Position numbers and translations under genes: made by a program. The notes beneath the pieces are model-generated. The model was not told the DNA's origin. It did no database searches and saw nothing but the letters and a program-made list of their open reading frames with translations. A DNA stretch of 64,000 nucleotides from Saccharomyces mikatae IFO 1815 (lineage: Eukaryota > Ascomycota > Saccharomycetes > Saccharomycetales > Saccharomycetaceae). The stretch lies in contig NC_079259.1 in NCBI RefSeq assembly GCF_947241705.1, forward strand, positions 744,001-808,000, given 5' to 3'. This document shows positions 50,255 through 62,781 of this stretch, piece after piece; the first letter of the stretch is position 1, and each line of letters opens with the position of its first letter.

Positions 50255-51373
50255 ATGAGTTTCTATCAACCATCCTTATCTCTTTATGACGTTTTGAACG
50301 CCTTATCCAATCAAACTGGCCAGAGAGAGCAACAAGGGTTTTCTCGCCAATCACCAAGACCACCGAGGTATCATCCTCATTATGGACAGGTGCATGTGGG
50401 TGGTCATCATCCACCCCATCATCACCCCTTGTATAACAGATACAATGGCGGCCCTAATACCTACTACTACCGATTTCCTGGACAAGCCTATTACTATAGT
50501 CCTGAATACGGTTACGAGCAAGAGGATGGTGAAGAAGAGGATCAAGATGAAGATATGGTGGGTGACACGGGTGCTGCAAGACAAGAAGATGAGGAAGGGG
50601 CCAGCACTTCGAGAAGGTATCCATCGTATTATCATGGAAATGCTACTAGGAACAGTAAGAACAACCAGCAGGCAAATAGTTTGAACGACTTGCTGAGTGC
50701 ATTAATAGGCGTTCCACCTTACGAAGGTAGCGAACCAGAAATTGAATCAACTACCGAACAAGGGGCTGGAAAAGGAAAAGAAAACGAGAAGCCGGAGAGA
50801 TCTGAGGAAGGAACCGCGGAAAGCGACAAAAGCCAACTTTTAAGTCAACCAGAGGCGTCTTCGAGACCACCATTAGGCAAAAAATCCTCCTCATTTGCTC
50901 ATTTACAAGCGCCTTCCCCAATTCCTGATCCGCTACAGGTTTCCAAGCCTGAAACGAGAATGGATCTGCCATTTTCACCAGAAGTGAACGTCTACGATAC
51001 TGAAGACACTTACGTGGTTGTTCTTGCGCTACCCGGGGCTAATTCTAAGGCCTTCCATATTGATTACCACCCGTCTTCCCATGAGATGCTTATCAAGGGC
51101 AAAATCGAAGATAGAGTCGGTATCGATGAGAAGTTTCTAAAAATTACAGAACTGAAGTATGGTGCATTCGAGAGAACCGTTAAATTTCCTGTACTGCCAC
51201 GTATTAAAGATGAAGAAATTAAGGCCACCTATAACAATGGTCTGCTACAGATCAGGGTACCTAAAATTGTTGATGATACGGAGAAACCAAAACCAAAAAA
51301 GAGAATTACGATTGAAGAAATACCAGACGAAGAGTTGGAGTTTGAAGAAAATCCTAACCCTACAGCAAAATAA
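50255..51373 (+). CDS. HSP42: Hsp42, small heat-shock protein
   Basis: 372 aa from the ATG at 50255 (375 remembered in S. cerevisiae, which starts MSFYQPSLSLYDVL). The same frame is open further upstream but has no ATG. Hsp42 is the main cytosolic small Hsp in unstressed yeast and gathers misfolded proteins into CytoQ bodies. The long N-terminal region is Tyr/His/Gln-rich and prion-like (residues about 1-85), followed by an acidic, low-complexity segment. The alpha-crystallin domain is at about residues 235-339, ending in 'ATYNNGLLQIRVPKI'. The C-terminal tail carries 'RITIEEIP', with the I-x-I-type contact motif. Heat-shock and stress elements lie upstream. Confidence 0.97.
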   Translation: MSFYQPSLSLYDVLNALSNQTGQREQQGFSRQSPRPPRYHPHYGQVHVGGHHPPHHHPLYNRYNGGPNTYYYRFPGQAYYYSPEYGYEQEDGEEEDQDEDMVGDTGAARQEDEEGASTSRRYPSYYHGNATRNSKNNQQANSLNDLLSALIGVPPYEGSEPEIESTTEQGAGKGKENEKPERSEEGTAESDKSQLLSQPEASSRPPLGKKSSSFAHLQAPSPIPDPLQVSKPETRMDLPFSPEVNVYDTEDTYVVVLALPGANSKAFHIDYHPSSHEMLIKGKIEDRVGIDEKFLKITELKYGAFERTVKFPVLPRIKDEEIKATYNNGLLQIRVPKIVDDTEKPKPKKRITIEEIPDEELEFEENPNPTAK

Positions 51374-51965
51374 TAGTTGGGTACTGTTTTGCGTACATAC
51401 ATACACACATACATGTATATAAACATATATATATATAGATATATGATAGGTGTCGACAGCTCACCGGTACATTAGGCGCAATGCGCATATAAATGGAGTA
51501 ACATTTATTTACTTGTCATCTTTTCTTTTCCGTTCGTAACAATTTGTCTCTAGTTATAGTTTTTCTAGCGGCGCGTCACAATGTCAACTTCTGTGTCGTT
51601 TTTTAGTATCTCACTATTCGACTGAATTTTTAGTAGTTCACAGTGTAGGACGAATCCCGTTGACGCGAGAATGATCTTGATCTTTTGGTACTTGAGAAGA
51701 AGGTTAGCTTTGCTAACTTTTTATAAGTTATTATCACTTCTTACTTTTGCTGGTGAAGTGAACATTTCAACCGGGTATTGTATCTTATTTCGTATAGTGT
51801 GATTTATGATTTTGAAGAAAAAATTTTTTCAGTTGACGAAACTCGCACAGCTTCAACTGAGTTTATATTGATATCCACTTTCAAACATCTCCATTAGTTG
51901 TGGCAAACTAGGAATTTTTTTGCCGATTTGCTAGGAGTAACGCCTAAATCTGCACACTTACAACA
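51374..51965. other. HSP42-SUP35 intergenic region
   Basis: 592 bp between tandem genes. The first ~70 bp, with TATATATATA near 51424-51436, is likely the HSP42 3' end signal. The remainder is the SUP35 promoter and leader. No factor site I would name with confidence. Confidence 0.5.
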
Positions 51966-54011
51966 ATGTCTGATTCAAACCAAGGTAATAATCAGCAAAA
52001 CTACCAGCAATACAACCAAAACCCCAACCAACAGCAAGGTAACAATAGATACCAAGGTTATCAAGCTTATAATGCTCAAGCGCAACCTGCAAGTGGCCAT
52101 TACCAAAACTACCAAGGCTACTCTGGGTACCAACAAGGCGCTTTTCAACAGTACAACCCAGAGGCTGGCTACCAACAACAGTACAACCCCCAAGGTGGCT
52201 ATCAACAATACAATTCCCAGGGCGGTTATCAGCAACAATTCAATCCACAAGGCGGTCGTGGAAATTACCAAAACATCAATTATAACAGCAATATACAAGG
52301 ATACCAAGCTGGTTTTCAACCACAGTCTCAAAGTATGTCTTTAAATGACTTCCAAAAGCAACAAAAGCAAGCTGCGCCTAAGCCAAAGAAGACTTTGAAG
52401 CTTGTTTCCAGTTCTGGTATCAAGCTAGCTAATGCTACCAAGAAAGTTGATACAAAACCTTCCGAAACTGAAAAGAAAGAGGAAGTCAAGCCTGTCGAAA
52501 CCAAAAAACCAATTAAAGTTGAAGAACCAGTCAAGAAAGAGGAAATGCCAGTAAAGGCCGAAGAAAAGAAGGAAGAAAAGTCTGAACTGCCAAAAGTAGG
52601 AGACTTAAAAATTTCTGAATCGACAGATAACAGCAACACTACCAGTGCTACCAGTGCTGATGCCTTGATCAAAGAACAGGAAGAAGAAGTTGATGATGAG
52701 GTTGTTAATGATATGTTCGGGGGCAAAGATCACGTTTCTTTAATCTTTATGGGTCATGTCGATGCTGGTAAGTCTACTATGGGTGGTAACTTACTGTACT
52801 TGACAGGCTCTGTGGATAAGAGAACTATAGAGAAATATGAAAGAGAGGCCAAGGATGCTGGTAGACAAGGTTGGTATTTGTCATGGGTCATGGATACCAA
52901 CAAAGAAGAAAGAAATGATGGTAAGACCATTGAAGTTGGTAAGGCCTACTTCGAAACTGAGAAAAGGCGTTATACTATATTGGATGCTCCTGGTCATAAA
53001 ATGTACGTTTCCGAAATGATTGGTGGTGCTTCTCAAGCTGATGTCGGTGTTTTAGTCATTTCTGCCAGAAAGGGTGAATACGAGACTGGTTTTGAAAGAG
53101 GTGGTCAAACTCGTGAACATGCCTTATTGGCCAAGACCCAAGGTGTTAATAAGATGGTTGTCGTCGTAAATAAAATGGATGATCCAACTGTCAATTGGTC
53201 CAAGGAACGTTATGATCAATGTGTAAGTAATGTCAGCAATTTCTTGAAAGCCATTGGCTATAACATCAAGACGGATGTTGTGTTTATGCCAGTATCAGGT
53301 TACAGTGGTGCAAACTTGAAAAACCGTGTAGATCCAAAAGAATGTCCATGGTATACTGGCCCAACTCTATTGGAGTATTTAGATACAATGAACCATGTCG
53401 ATCGTCACATCAACGCTCCATTCATGTTGCCTATTGCCGCTAAGATGAAGGATCTGGGCACGATCGTTGAAGGTAAGATTGAATCTGGTCATATCAAGAA
53501 GGGTCAATCCACCCTATTAATGCCCAACAAAACGGCAGTGGAAATTCAAAACATTTATAATGAAACTGAAAACGAAGTTGACATGGCTATGTGTGGTGAG
53601 CAAGTCAAGCTGAGAATTAAGGGTGTTGAAGAAGAAGATATTTCCCCAGGGTTTGTACTAACATCACCAAAGAATCCTATCAAGAGTGTCACCAAGTTTG
53701 TGGCCCAAATTGCCATTGTCGAACTAAAATCTATTATAGCTGCTGGGTTTTCATGTGTTATGCATGTTCATACAGCAATTGAAGAAGTTCATATTGTTAA
53801 ATTATTGCACAAATTGGAAAAGGGTACTAACCGTAAATCAAAGAAGCCACCTGCTTTTGCCAAGAAGGGTATGAAAGTCATTGCTGTTTTAGAGACTGAA
53901 GCTCCGGTTTGTGTCGAAACTTACCAGGATTACCCTCAGTTAGGTAGATTCACCTTAAGAGATCAAGGTGCTACAATAGCAATTGGTAAGATCGTTAAGA
54001 TTGCTGAATGA
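51966..54011 (+). CDS. SUP35: Sup35 (eRF3), translation termination GTPase and prion protein
   Basis: 681 aa (685 in S. cerevisiae). Sup35 with Sup45 (eRF1) ends translation. Residues 1 to about 123 are the Gln/Asn/Tyr/Gly-rich prion domain with imperfect oligopeptide repeats ([16 protein letters not shown] type). The charged M region runs to about residue 250 with many Lys/Glu. The EF-1A-like GTPase follows: GHVDAGKS at residues 263-270, DAPGH, and NKMD. Relative to remembered S. cerevisiae the catalytic part is almost unchanged, while the prion domain and M region carry several substitutions and small length changes, for instance GAFQQYN where S. cerevisiae has GGYQQYN. Confidence 0.98.
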   Translation: MSDSNQGNNQQNYQQYNQNPNQQQGNNRYQGYQAYNAQAQPASGHYQNYQGYSGYQQGAFQQYNPEAGYQQQYNPQGGYQQYNSQGGYQQQFNPQGGRGNYQNINYNSNIQGYQAGFQPQSQSMSLNDFQKQQKQAAPKPKKTLKLVSSSGIKLANATKKVDTKPSETEKKEEVKPVETKKPIKVEEPVKKEEMPVKAEEKKEEKSELPKVGDLKISESTDNSNTTSATSADALIKEQEEEVDDEVVNDMFGGKDHVSLIFMGHVDAGKSTMGGNLLYLTGSVDKRTIEKYEREAKDAGRQGWYLSWVMDTNKEERNDGKTIEVGKAYFETEKRRYTILDAPGHKMYVSEMIGGASQADVGVLVISARKGEYETGFERGGQTREHALLAKTQGVNKMVVVVNKMDDPTVNWSKERYDQCVSNVSNFLKAIGYNIKTDVVFMPVSGYSGANLKNRVDPKECPWYTGPTLLEYLDTMNHVDRHINAPFMLPIAAKMKDLGTIVEGKIESGHIKKGQSTLLMPNKTAVEIQNIYNETENEVDMAMCGEQVKLRIKGVEEEDISPGFVLTSPKNPIKSVTKFVAQIAIVELKSIIAAGFSCVMHVHTAIEEVHIVKLLHKLEKGTNRKSKKPPAFAKKGMKVIAVLETEAPVCVETYQDYPQLGRFTLRDQGATIAIGKIVKIAE

Positions 54012-54080
54012 ATCTCTTACAATCACAAGTAAAAATGCAAAGACAATAATACCAATCATAACGCATTTCCTTTCTATGAA

Positions 54081-54091
54081 AAAATATAAAA
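54081..54091 (-). other. Candidate replication-origin core (ACS match)
   Basis: On the minus strand TTTTATATTTT matches the 11-base ARS consensus WTTTAYRTTTW in full. It sits in the 195-bp gap between the converging SUP35 and ARG82 genes, a common setting for yeast origins. The extended 17-base consensus is only partly met, and such matches are frequent in AT-rich DNA. Confidence 0.25.
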
Positions 54092-54110
54092 TAATAAAAC
54101 TGTTATTTGT

Positions 54111-54135
54111 ATATATATATATATATATATATATA
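54111..54135. repeat. TA dinucleotide microsatellite
   Basis: About twelve TA repeats in the SUP35/ARG82 convergent gap; on both strands it resembles the UAUAUA 3'-end efficiency element. Confidence 0.85.
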
Positions 54136-54206
54136 AGTACGTATAATTAGTTTAGTTCTTTTTGTACCATATACCATTAATTAGGTAAAGTTTACTTTCA
54201 ATATAT

Positions 54207-55253
54207 TTAGAATTTCATAAAGATATCTAACAAATTTTCAACACCTTCGATGACGTTTTCGTCGTAACCTTTTCCCGGCGTCACTTCAGCATGTGCAAAA
54301 TCAATCAGTGACATAGAACTCAAATAATTTGCTACTCTATCCTCTAGTTCCCCGCTGGTATTTACTAGATCAGTTCCATCCTCCTCCTCCTCATCATCTA
54401 TAAAATCGTCTCTCATAAGTCTATCGACGTCATTTAATGAATCCCATCGGGAGGGATCTCCTTCAAAGATAAATAAAAGACTGCTTGAAATCATTTGTAC
54501 TTCTTCTTCCAAAAGGGTATTATAAAACAGCTGCAATCTTTTCAAGAACGTCTTCTTCAGTTGATGCTTCCTCGCATCCGACAAATGAGCATTATTGAAG
54601 TAAAGCTCAAGCGCATCAAGAACGTTTTGATTGGTTCTTGAACGACCATACAGTTTATTTATAAAAACATAATCAGTACCCGCTTCTTCCTCGTAATATT
54701 CAGGCGAAAGCCGCTTTATTATAGCAGGATTTTTCTGTATTTTCATACCACATATCCTAAAGCTCAAAGAGCCAGAAGTGGTCGTCTCACTGACTCTCTT
54801 CAACCTCTCCTTTTTTTCTAAGGATGCCTTTGAATCATACAATACTTTGCCTAACTTTATGTCAAGCACATTAGGTTTACTGAACCCATGGAGTAGATTT
54901 TCTAAAACGAGATACTGTTTGCCCTTTTCAGACTGTACTTGGCTCGAGCCAAGATTGTCCGTAGAATCACTCAACCGTTTGTCTATCTGCAGAAATTTAG
55001 ATTTATCACTTTTCTCAACTTTTGTGCCTTCATCTAAGATCCCAAGATAAGTGGGCATCCAAGAGCATAAGGGAGCGTCTCTACCACTCAGTGACTCCTT
55101 TTGGTTCATACCTCTCGCTTGTATAGCTTTATAGAATTCCATTTCCTGTGGCAAAGCCGGTTTGAAGATTAAAAGTCCATCACCGTCTGTTAGTGTGCCA
55201 TCGTGACCGGCAGCTTTATGCTCTAAAACCCTATAATTGTTTACCGTATCCAT
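54207..55253 (-). CDS. ARG82: Arg82 (Ipk2), inositol polyphosphate multikinase
   Basis: 348 aa from the ATG at 55253 (355 remembered, beginning MDTVNNYRVLEHKAAGH). It phosphorylates inositol trisphosphate to IP4 and IP5 in the nucleus and stabilises Arg80 and Mcm1 for control of arginine genes. The family motif PxxxDxKxG is PNVLDIKLG at residues 127-135, with catalytic D131 and K133. 'SSLLFIFEGD' and 'LIDFAHAEVTPGKGYDENV' carry the C-terminal active-site SSLL and IDF residues. The acidic tract that in S. cerevisiae is a long poly-Asp is here short and mixed (DDEEEEDGTD). Confidence 0.96.
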   Translation of the reverse strand: MDTVNNYRVLEHKAAGHDGTLTDGDGLLIFKPALPQEMEFYKAIQARGMNQKESLSGRDAPLCSWMPTYLGILDEGTKVEKSDKSKFLQIDKRLSDSTDNLGSSQVQSEKGKQYLVLENLLHGFSKPNVLDIKLGKVLYDSKASLEKKERLKRVSETTTSGSLSFRICGMKIQKNPAIIKRLSPEYYEEEAGTDYVFINKLYGRSRTNQNVLDALELYFNNAHLSDARKHQLKKTFLKRLQLFYNTLLEEEVQMISSSLLFIFEGDPSRWDSLNDVDRLMRDDFIDDEEEEDGTDLVNTSGELEDRVANYLSSMSLIDFAHAEVTPGKGYDENVIEGVENLLDIFMKF

Positions 55254-55734
55254 GTGAAAACTTTCTACTTCTGCAGGTACACATGTATGCACATATCCAT
55301 ACAAGCTACCAATCGAAAGTCTTAGCAGGCTACTACTTCAAAAAGAGTTGTTCAATAACACCCTTTCATCTCACTTAATTCATTACTTGTATATAGTATA
55401 CAAGCATATTGAAAACACGTTTGCATTACCCAGCCAGCACTGCATCATCGTTACCCGATATTTAAATTCACCAATTAACTTCGAGAACGTGGTTTTTTCA
55501 CTGTTTTTTCCCGCTTTTTTTCATCCGAACGTCGTCGTGGGTGGAGAGTAGCTTCCGGAAGGAAATTCACTCAGATTCTCTTCAGTACCACCGGGCCAAC
55601 TCTGCCTGGAACAGTTTCTTCCTTCAAGAACTTAGCAAGAAGTACCAAGTAGTCCCAGCGGGCTCTCAGGGCTTGTGTACTGGTTTATGTTCTATTATGG
55701 ACATCCCACTACACACAACAAGCCCTAACATAAC
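55254..55734. other. ARG82/HMO1 divergent promoter region
   Basis: 481 bp between divergent genes. T-rich tracts lie around 55490-55522, followed by a GC-richer segment up to HMO1. No named factor site is claimed and no gene is seen. Confidence 0.5.
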
Positions 55735-56475
55735 ATGACTACGGATCCTTCTGTAAAATTAAAATCTGCCAAGGACTCTCTTGTGTCCTCCCTCTTTGAG
55801 TTATCCAAAGCTGCTAACCAAACAGCTTCCTCTATTGTTGATTTCTACAACGCTATCGGCGAAGATGAGGAAGAGAAGATAGAGGCTTTCACTACTTTGA
55901 CTGAGTCTCTGCAAACACTGACTTCTGGTGTTAACCATTTGCACGGTATTAGTTCGGAGCTGGTTAACCCTGTGGATGATGACAAGGACGCCATCATAGC
56001 TGCTCCGGTAAAGGCCGTAAGAAGAAAGATCGAACGTGATCCAAATGCTCCAAAGAAGCCATTAACTGTCTTCTTTGCTTATTCTGCCTATGTTCGTCAA
56101 GAGCTTCGCGAGGACAGGCAAAAAGCTGGCTTACCACCTTTATCCTCTACTGAGATTACTCAAGAAATCTCTAAAAAATGGAAGGAATTGAGCGATAACG
56201 AGAAGGAAAAATGGAAGCAAGCTTACAACGTTGAGTTAGAAAACTACCAAAGAGAAAAATCCAAGTACCTAGAAGCAAAGAAAAATGGTACCCTACCACC
56301 AGCTTCTTTAGAGAACGGTCCAACTCATGCGCCGGTTCCAATTCCTTTCAGTTTACAGCATGCTGCTGAACCTCCTGTGGAAAAGAGACCTCATGATGAT
56401 GAAGGATCTTCAGAAAAGAAGAAGAAGAAGAAGAAGAAGGATAAGAAGAAGGACAAATCTAACTCTTCTATTTGA
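55735..56475 (+). CDS. HMO1: Hmo1, HMGB protein of rDNA and ribosomal-protein genes
   Basis: 246 aa, the S. cerevisiae length. Hmo1 coats rDNA and many ribosomal-protein promoters and bends or bridges DNA. A weak N-terminal box A is at about residues 15-90. A canonical HMG box B runs from about residue 102 to 178 ('DPNAPKKPLTVFFAYSAYVR', then 'ISKKWKELSDNEKEKWKQAY'). The C terminus ends in a Lys run coded by an AAG repeat (about 56415-56460), the feature that sets Hmo1 apart from mammalian HMGB with its acidic tail. Confidence 0.96.
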   Translation: MTTDPSVKLKSAKDSLVSSLFELSKAANQTASSIVDFYNAIGEDEEEKIEAFTTLTESLQTLTSGVNHLHGISSELVNPVDDDKDAIIAAPVKAVRRKIERDPNAPKKPLTVFFAYSAYVRQELREDRQKAGLPPLSSTEITQEISKKWKELSDNEKEKWKQAYNVELENYQREKSKYLEAKKNGTLPPASLENGPTHAPVPIPFSLQHAAEPPVEKRPHDDEGSSEKKKKKKKKDKKKDKSNSSI

Positions 56476-56796
56476 TATAAAGGCTAACTTGTTACTATTA
56501 CTCTCCCAACTTTCTAAGACAACCAAAAAAAAGGAATGAAATATGGCATCATTGTTTTTGTCTAGTCCATAGTGTGTACATATATATATCTATCTTTTTC
56601 TTCTTGTAACAGTATATCTTTCTCTTCATTTCACGTTGTGTATATGTATGTGTTCAATTCTACTTTTGTGATCATCTTTATGGAAATTCTTAATGTTGTA
56701 TTATGATGTAATTATGTACATTCTGCAGAGGAAAAGAAGGAAGTGAATAAAAAATACACAATATATACAGGGGGCGTTTTCTTCTTACTTGGACAT
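56476..56796. other. HMO1/RSM24 convergent intergenic region
   Basis: 321 bp of AT-rich 3' sequence of two converging genes, with TACATATATATA-type 3'-end signals near 56576-56590. Nothing else is seen. Confidence 0.55.
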
Positions 56797-57795
<999 letters not shown>

Positions 57796-58061
57796 TCAAA
57801 TTGTTTCGGGAATCTTTCCGCCCTCCTTGCAGATCAAGTCATATATATCTTCGGTTATGTCTAGGAATTCATTAGCATTGTTGCTTAGCGGAATTTGCAA
57901 GAAAACTCAGACGTGCAACGCGATAAAGGTTCGCCGACGACAACAAAACAATGGAAATCATTAATGAACGCCATCAAATAAAATATTGGTGATAGAGAGC
58001 ACCCCAAGGAACGTGGAGGAACAACAACCTAGGGAGCAACAGCAAGTACCAGACAGGACAT

Positions 58062-60170
58062 ATGCCTAGACATGGAAGAAGAGGAAAAATGCCAAAGGGT
58101 GAAAAACTGCCCAAGAAAGAGGGAGCAGAGAGCATTCCGTCGAAGCTACTATCGTCAATGCTGAAATCGTTGGATTTGACTTTCGAGCGTGATATTGGAA
58201 TGCTCAATGGGAAAAGTGTTAGATCCATACCCAGTAAAAAAACATTACTTGAATTACAAACCCAATTGGATAGTCTTAATGAAATACTGGGCACAATTGC
58301 CCGAAGTGATCAAGAGACTATAGAAGCGCTTCGGAAATTAAGAGACGGTAAAAATGAGAAGGACACAGGAGATGTAAAGCAGAAAATATCTAATGCAGAT
58401 GAGCAAGACAAAAATGCTACCCCTATTAAAGAAATAAGTGGGGAGGGAAAACAAGTAGAAAACTTAGTAGAGCCTCAAGTTTTTGATAAAATACCAGACG
58501 CGATTAAGGACGATGTAGAAAATATTAAAAAAGCCGCTGATAGTATGGCTAAAGAAGAAATCAATGACGACAAAGATTTACAAATTTATAAGGATCGACC
58601 AAGGGAAAAAAGGCCGTTAGATTCTGAAACTACACATGAGGACACAGAAAACGAAAGTACTCACGAGCCAGACAATAAAAAGCAAAAAATTGACATTGAG
58701 AAAATGGAAAATGATCCGAGTGTAAAAAATCCAAAGTCTGAATTCGTAGTATCACAAACATTACCTCGGGCAGCAGCGGCCCTAGGTTTATTCAACGAAG
58801 AGGGACTAGAAAGTACAGGTGAAGATTTTTTAAAGAGCAAGTATAACGTGGCTAGTTATCCCACGAATGATTTGAAAGAATTGCTACCAGGGGAATTACC
58901 AGACATGGACTTTTCGCATCCTAAACCAACGAACCAAATCCAATTTAATACCTTTTTAGCTTTCGTTGAGAACTTTTTCAAGGACCTTAGCGATGACAAC
59001 TTGAAGTTTTTGAAGACAAAATATACTATACCGGATAGCTTGCAGTTCGATAAAACGTATGATCCTGAAATAAATCCCTTCATTATACCGAAACTGGGTC
59101 CTTTGTACACCGATGTTTGGTTCAAAGATGAAAACGACAAAAATCCTGGCTTTAAGAAAACTCCATCACACCTGAATGATGCATCGGCCATACTACCAAA
59201 AAAAAGTGCTAACGAACTGGATGAGAATGTTTTGGAGACAGAAAGTATCTCTTGTGGACCCTTATTATCTAGATTATTGAGTGCTGTATTAAAAGATGAC
59301 AACGGAAAATCGGAATTGCATTCTTCCAAAATAACAGGAGATAATGAAGTACCGAAGGTTAGGGAAGAAGAAAGTATATCATCACCTAAGGACAACATCA
59401 ATGATAGTATAGATATGTCATTATCTCAGGAGAATGGTCCTAGTGCTCGAACGCCTGAGAGTGATATTGATGAGGAAGGCTCCTTCCAGACAAAGCCTGT
59501 AGCAAATAAAGATGATAATGGTGGAACTACGAGTACGCTGCCACAACAGATTGGATGGATAACAAATGGAATTGGTCTGGACTATCCAACATTTGAAGAA
59601 CGATTAAAAAGAGAATTAAAGTATGTGGGGATATACATGAATATGCCTAAGGATGAAAACAACCCTAACTCAGATGACCCCGATTGGATCACGGGTAGAG
59701 AGGACGATGAAATAAGTGCAGAACTAAGAGAATTGCAGAGCACTTTGAAACAAGTAACCAAGAGAAACCAAAAAAGGAAAACACTGCTGATATCACTAGT
59801 AGAGAGGCAACTAGCATGGCAAGAGTACTCGTCCATCTTGGAAGATTTAGACAAACAAATTGACCAGGCCTATGTCAAACGTATTCGCGTACCCAAGAAA
59901 AGGAAGAAGCATCATACAGCAGCTTCTACTAATGTGAGCACAGGAACTACATCCCAAATAGCGCAACAAAAAGCTGCAAATTCGAGTCTAAAATCGCTTC
60001 TAGATAAGAGGCAAAGATGGATTAACAAAATTGGCCCGTTGTTTGACAAGCCCGAGATTATGAAAAGAATTCCTAATGAAAGTGTATTCAAGGATATGGA
60101 CCAAGAAGAAGACGATGATGAAGCCGATGTATTTGCACAGAATACCAATAAGGATGTGGAATTCAACTAA
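58062..60170 (+). CDS. NGG1: Ngg1 (Ada3), SAGA/ADA coactivator subunit
   Basis: 702 aa, the S. cerevisiae length. Ada3 belongs with Ada2, Gcn5 and Sgf29 to the histone acetyltransferase module of SAGA, SLIK and ADA. The N terminus 'MPRHGRRGKMPKGEKLPKKE' is basic. A first conserved region (residues about 25-105) is helical. A variable acidic linker follows. The conserved middle 'VVSQTLPRAAAALGLFNEEG' is near residue 230. The C-terminal Ada3 domain holds 'QIGWITNGIGLDYPTFEERL' near residue 498 and 'LDKQIDQAYVKRIRVPKKRK' near 600. The tail is acidic. Confidence 0.96.
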   Translation: MPRHGRRGKMPKGEKLPKKEGAESIPSKLLSSMLKSLDLTFERDIGMLNGKSVRSIPSKKTLLELQTQLDSLNEILGTIARSDQETIEALRKLRDGKNEKDTGDVKQKISNADEQDKNATPIKEISGEGKQVENLVEPQVFDKIPDAIKDDVENIKKAADSMAKEEINDDKDLQIYKDRPREKRPLDSETTHEDTENESTHEPDNKKQKIDIEKMENDPSVKNPKSEFVVSQTLPRAAAALGLFNEEGLESTGEDFLKSKYNVASYPTNDLKELLPGELPDMDFSHPKPTNQIQFNTFLAFVENFFKDLSDDNLKFLKTKYTIPDSLQFDKTYDPEINPFIIPKLGPLYTDVWFKDENDKNPGFKKTPSHLNDASAILPKKSANELDENVLETESISCGPLLSRLLSAVLKDDNGKSELHSSKITGDNEVPKVREEESISSPKDNINDSIDMSLSQENGPSARTPESDIDEEGSFQTKPVANKDDNGGTTSTLPQQIGWITNGIGLDYPTFEERLKRELKYVGIYMNMPKDENNPNSDDPDWITGREDDEISAELRELQSTLKQVTKRNQKRKTLLISLVERQLAWQEYSSILEDLDKQIDQAYVKRIRVPKKRKKHHTAASTNVSTGTTSQIAQQKAANSSLKSLLDKRQRWINKIGPLFDKPEIMKRIPNESVFKDMDQEEDDDEADVFAQNTNKDVEFN

Positions 60171-60481
60171 AATAAACAGACTCTAATGAAGATACGTAGC
60201 ATAATAAGGCATATAACTAACGATTTGAGTAACAATCTATAAATAGTAATTTTTAGTCACATAGTACGAAGATCAACAAACCTTTTTTTTTGTTACTTTT
60301 CTTCGATCTGAAATTCTCTGGAGGGGCAAAAACAATGAGATGAGAACTGATTGCATGAACTCCCAATTGCAGTCGTGCACTTGAGATTGATTGAAGCAAG
60401 CGTGACAACACAAGTAGCGTAGTTAGGTGGCTGGTTACATTCAGAACAAGCGCTGTATATAAAAGTAGTAAGAAGTAAACG
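60171..60481. other. NGG1-UBC1 intergenic region
   Basis: 311 bp between tandem genes. A TATAAA-like sequence (TGTATATAAAAG) lies near 60451-60462, only about 25 bp before the UBC1 ATG. Nothing else is recognised. Confidence 0.45.
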
Positions 60482-61129
60482 ATGTCTAGAGCTAAGAGAA
60501 TTATGAAAGAAATCCAAGCTGTCAAGGACGACCCTGCAGCTCACATCACCCTTGAATTTGTGAGTGAATCCGATATTCATCATTTAAAGGGTACATTTTT
60601 GGGCCCACCGGGAACGCCTTACGAAGGTGGCAAATTTGTTGTGGATATCGAAGTTCCTATGGAATATCCATTCAAGCCACCCAAGATGCAGTTCGACACA
60701 AAAGTGTACCATCCAAATATATCATCAGTGACAGGTGCTATTTGCTTGGATATTCTCAAGAATGCATGGTCGCCAGTAATAACATTAAAGTCTGCATTAA
60801 TCTCACTTCAGGCGCTATTACAATCCCCAGAGCCCAATGATCCTCAAGATGCAGAAGTGGCACAACACTATCTACGGGATAGAGAATCTTTCAACAAAAC
60901 TGCTGCGTTATGGACCAGGCTATACGCCAGTGAAGGTGCCAATGGCCAAAAAGGCAACGTGGAGGAGTCTGATTTATATGGCATTGACCACGATTTGATC
61001 GAGGAGTTCGAATCTCAAGGTTTTGAAAAGGACAAGATTGTGGAAGTTTTGAGAAGATTAGGTGTCAAGTCTCTCGATCCTAATGATAACAACACAGCCA
61101 ATCGTATCATCGAAGAATTGTTGAAGTGA
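60482..61129 (+). CDS. UBC1: Ubc1, ubiquitin-conjugating enzyme with UBA domain
   Basis: 215 aa, the S. cerevisiae length. Ubc1 (human UBE2K) extends K48-linked chains, notably for the APC/C and ER-associated degradation. The UBC fold is at residues 1-150. The HPN motif stands in 'YHPNIS' and the active cysteine is C88 in '[14 protein letters not shown]'. A C-terminal UBA domain is at about residues 168-215 ('[20 protein letters not shown]'), which is rare among yeast E2s. Confidence 0.98.
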   Translation: MSRAKRIMKEIQAVKDDPAAHITLEFVSESDIHHLKGTFLGPPGTPYEGGKFVVDIEVPMEYPFKPPKMQFDTKVYHPNISSVTGAICLDILKNAWSPVITLKSALISLQALLQSPEPNDPQDAEVAQHYLRDRESFNKTAALWTRLYASEGANGQKGNVEESDLYGIDHDLIEEFESQGFEKDKIVEVLRRLGVKSLDPNDNNTANRIIEELLK

Positions 61130-62096
<967 letters not shown>

Positions 62097-62292
62097 ATAG
62101 GTCAGCCACGGAATACACATCCAATCATTTAATATACTTGTTTTAAATAGCACTGTGTTTGATATTTTCCTGATCTCTCCTAGTTTCTGCCGTTACACTA
62201 TTTTGCCTTATTTACTATTATTTATTCATTCATTTTTCCTTTATTTATTCTTTACCTCTTAATACTGATATTATCACCTTTCCTTATTTCAA

Positions 62293-62781
62293 TTACTCCA
62301 ATATATTTTGTTTAAGGTTTATTTCCCAGCTGTGAAGATTGTGCACTAAGTACTCTTTCGTCACACGTGGTTTCTTAACCACAATTAATTCTCGTTCACA
62401 ACAGTATACATCCCTGCAGTCAAATCTGTTTAAAATTTTTATAAATTCATTGACCGAATCCATCTCTGCTTTCAAAATATCTTGTAGCTCAATTAAATGG
62501 CCTTCGATAATACCATTGTCTTCAATTTGACATTCTTGCCTAACCATCTCGTAACTTAACTCATTGTATTTTTCGCTTAAAGTTATCAAAGTTAATCTTT
62601 CCAGTTTTGATCGCATTGGTGGTGTCAACCTTATATTTTTTGGTAGATCCTCTACGTTTCCAAAGGCAAAGATTTCGAGTAATTGTCGTTCGTCAAGATC
62701 TTTACTATTCAGCCATTCTTCCTTGTAGTGATATTTGTGGAAATCTTCTAGCGTTTTTATTATTTCTTCCCTCATGACCAT
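62293..62781 (-). CDS. CSN9: Csn9, COP9 signalosome subunit
   Basis: 162 aa, the S. cerevisiae length. Csn9 is a small subunit of the reduced yeast COP9 signalosome, which removes Rub1 from cullins. The middle segment (about residues 70-150) has a PCI-like pattern: 'LERLTLITLSEKYNELSYEM' and 'LIELQDILKAEMDSVNEFI'. Identity to the remembered S. cerevisiae protein is only about three quarters, among the lowest in this window, and is a useful gauge of species distance. The start MVMREE could also be read from the third codon. Confidence 0.93.
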   Translation of the reverse strand: MVMREEIIKTLEDFHKYHYKEEWLNSKDLDERQLLEIFAFGNVEDLPKNIRLTPPMRSKLERLTLITLSEKYNELSYEMVRQECQIEDNGIIEGHLIELQDILKAEMDSVNEFIKILNRFDCRDVYCCERELIVVKKPRVTKEYLVHNLHSWEINLKQNILE

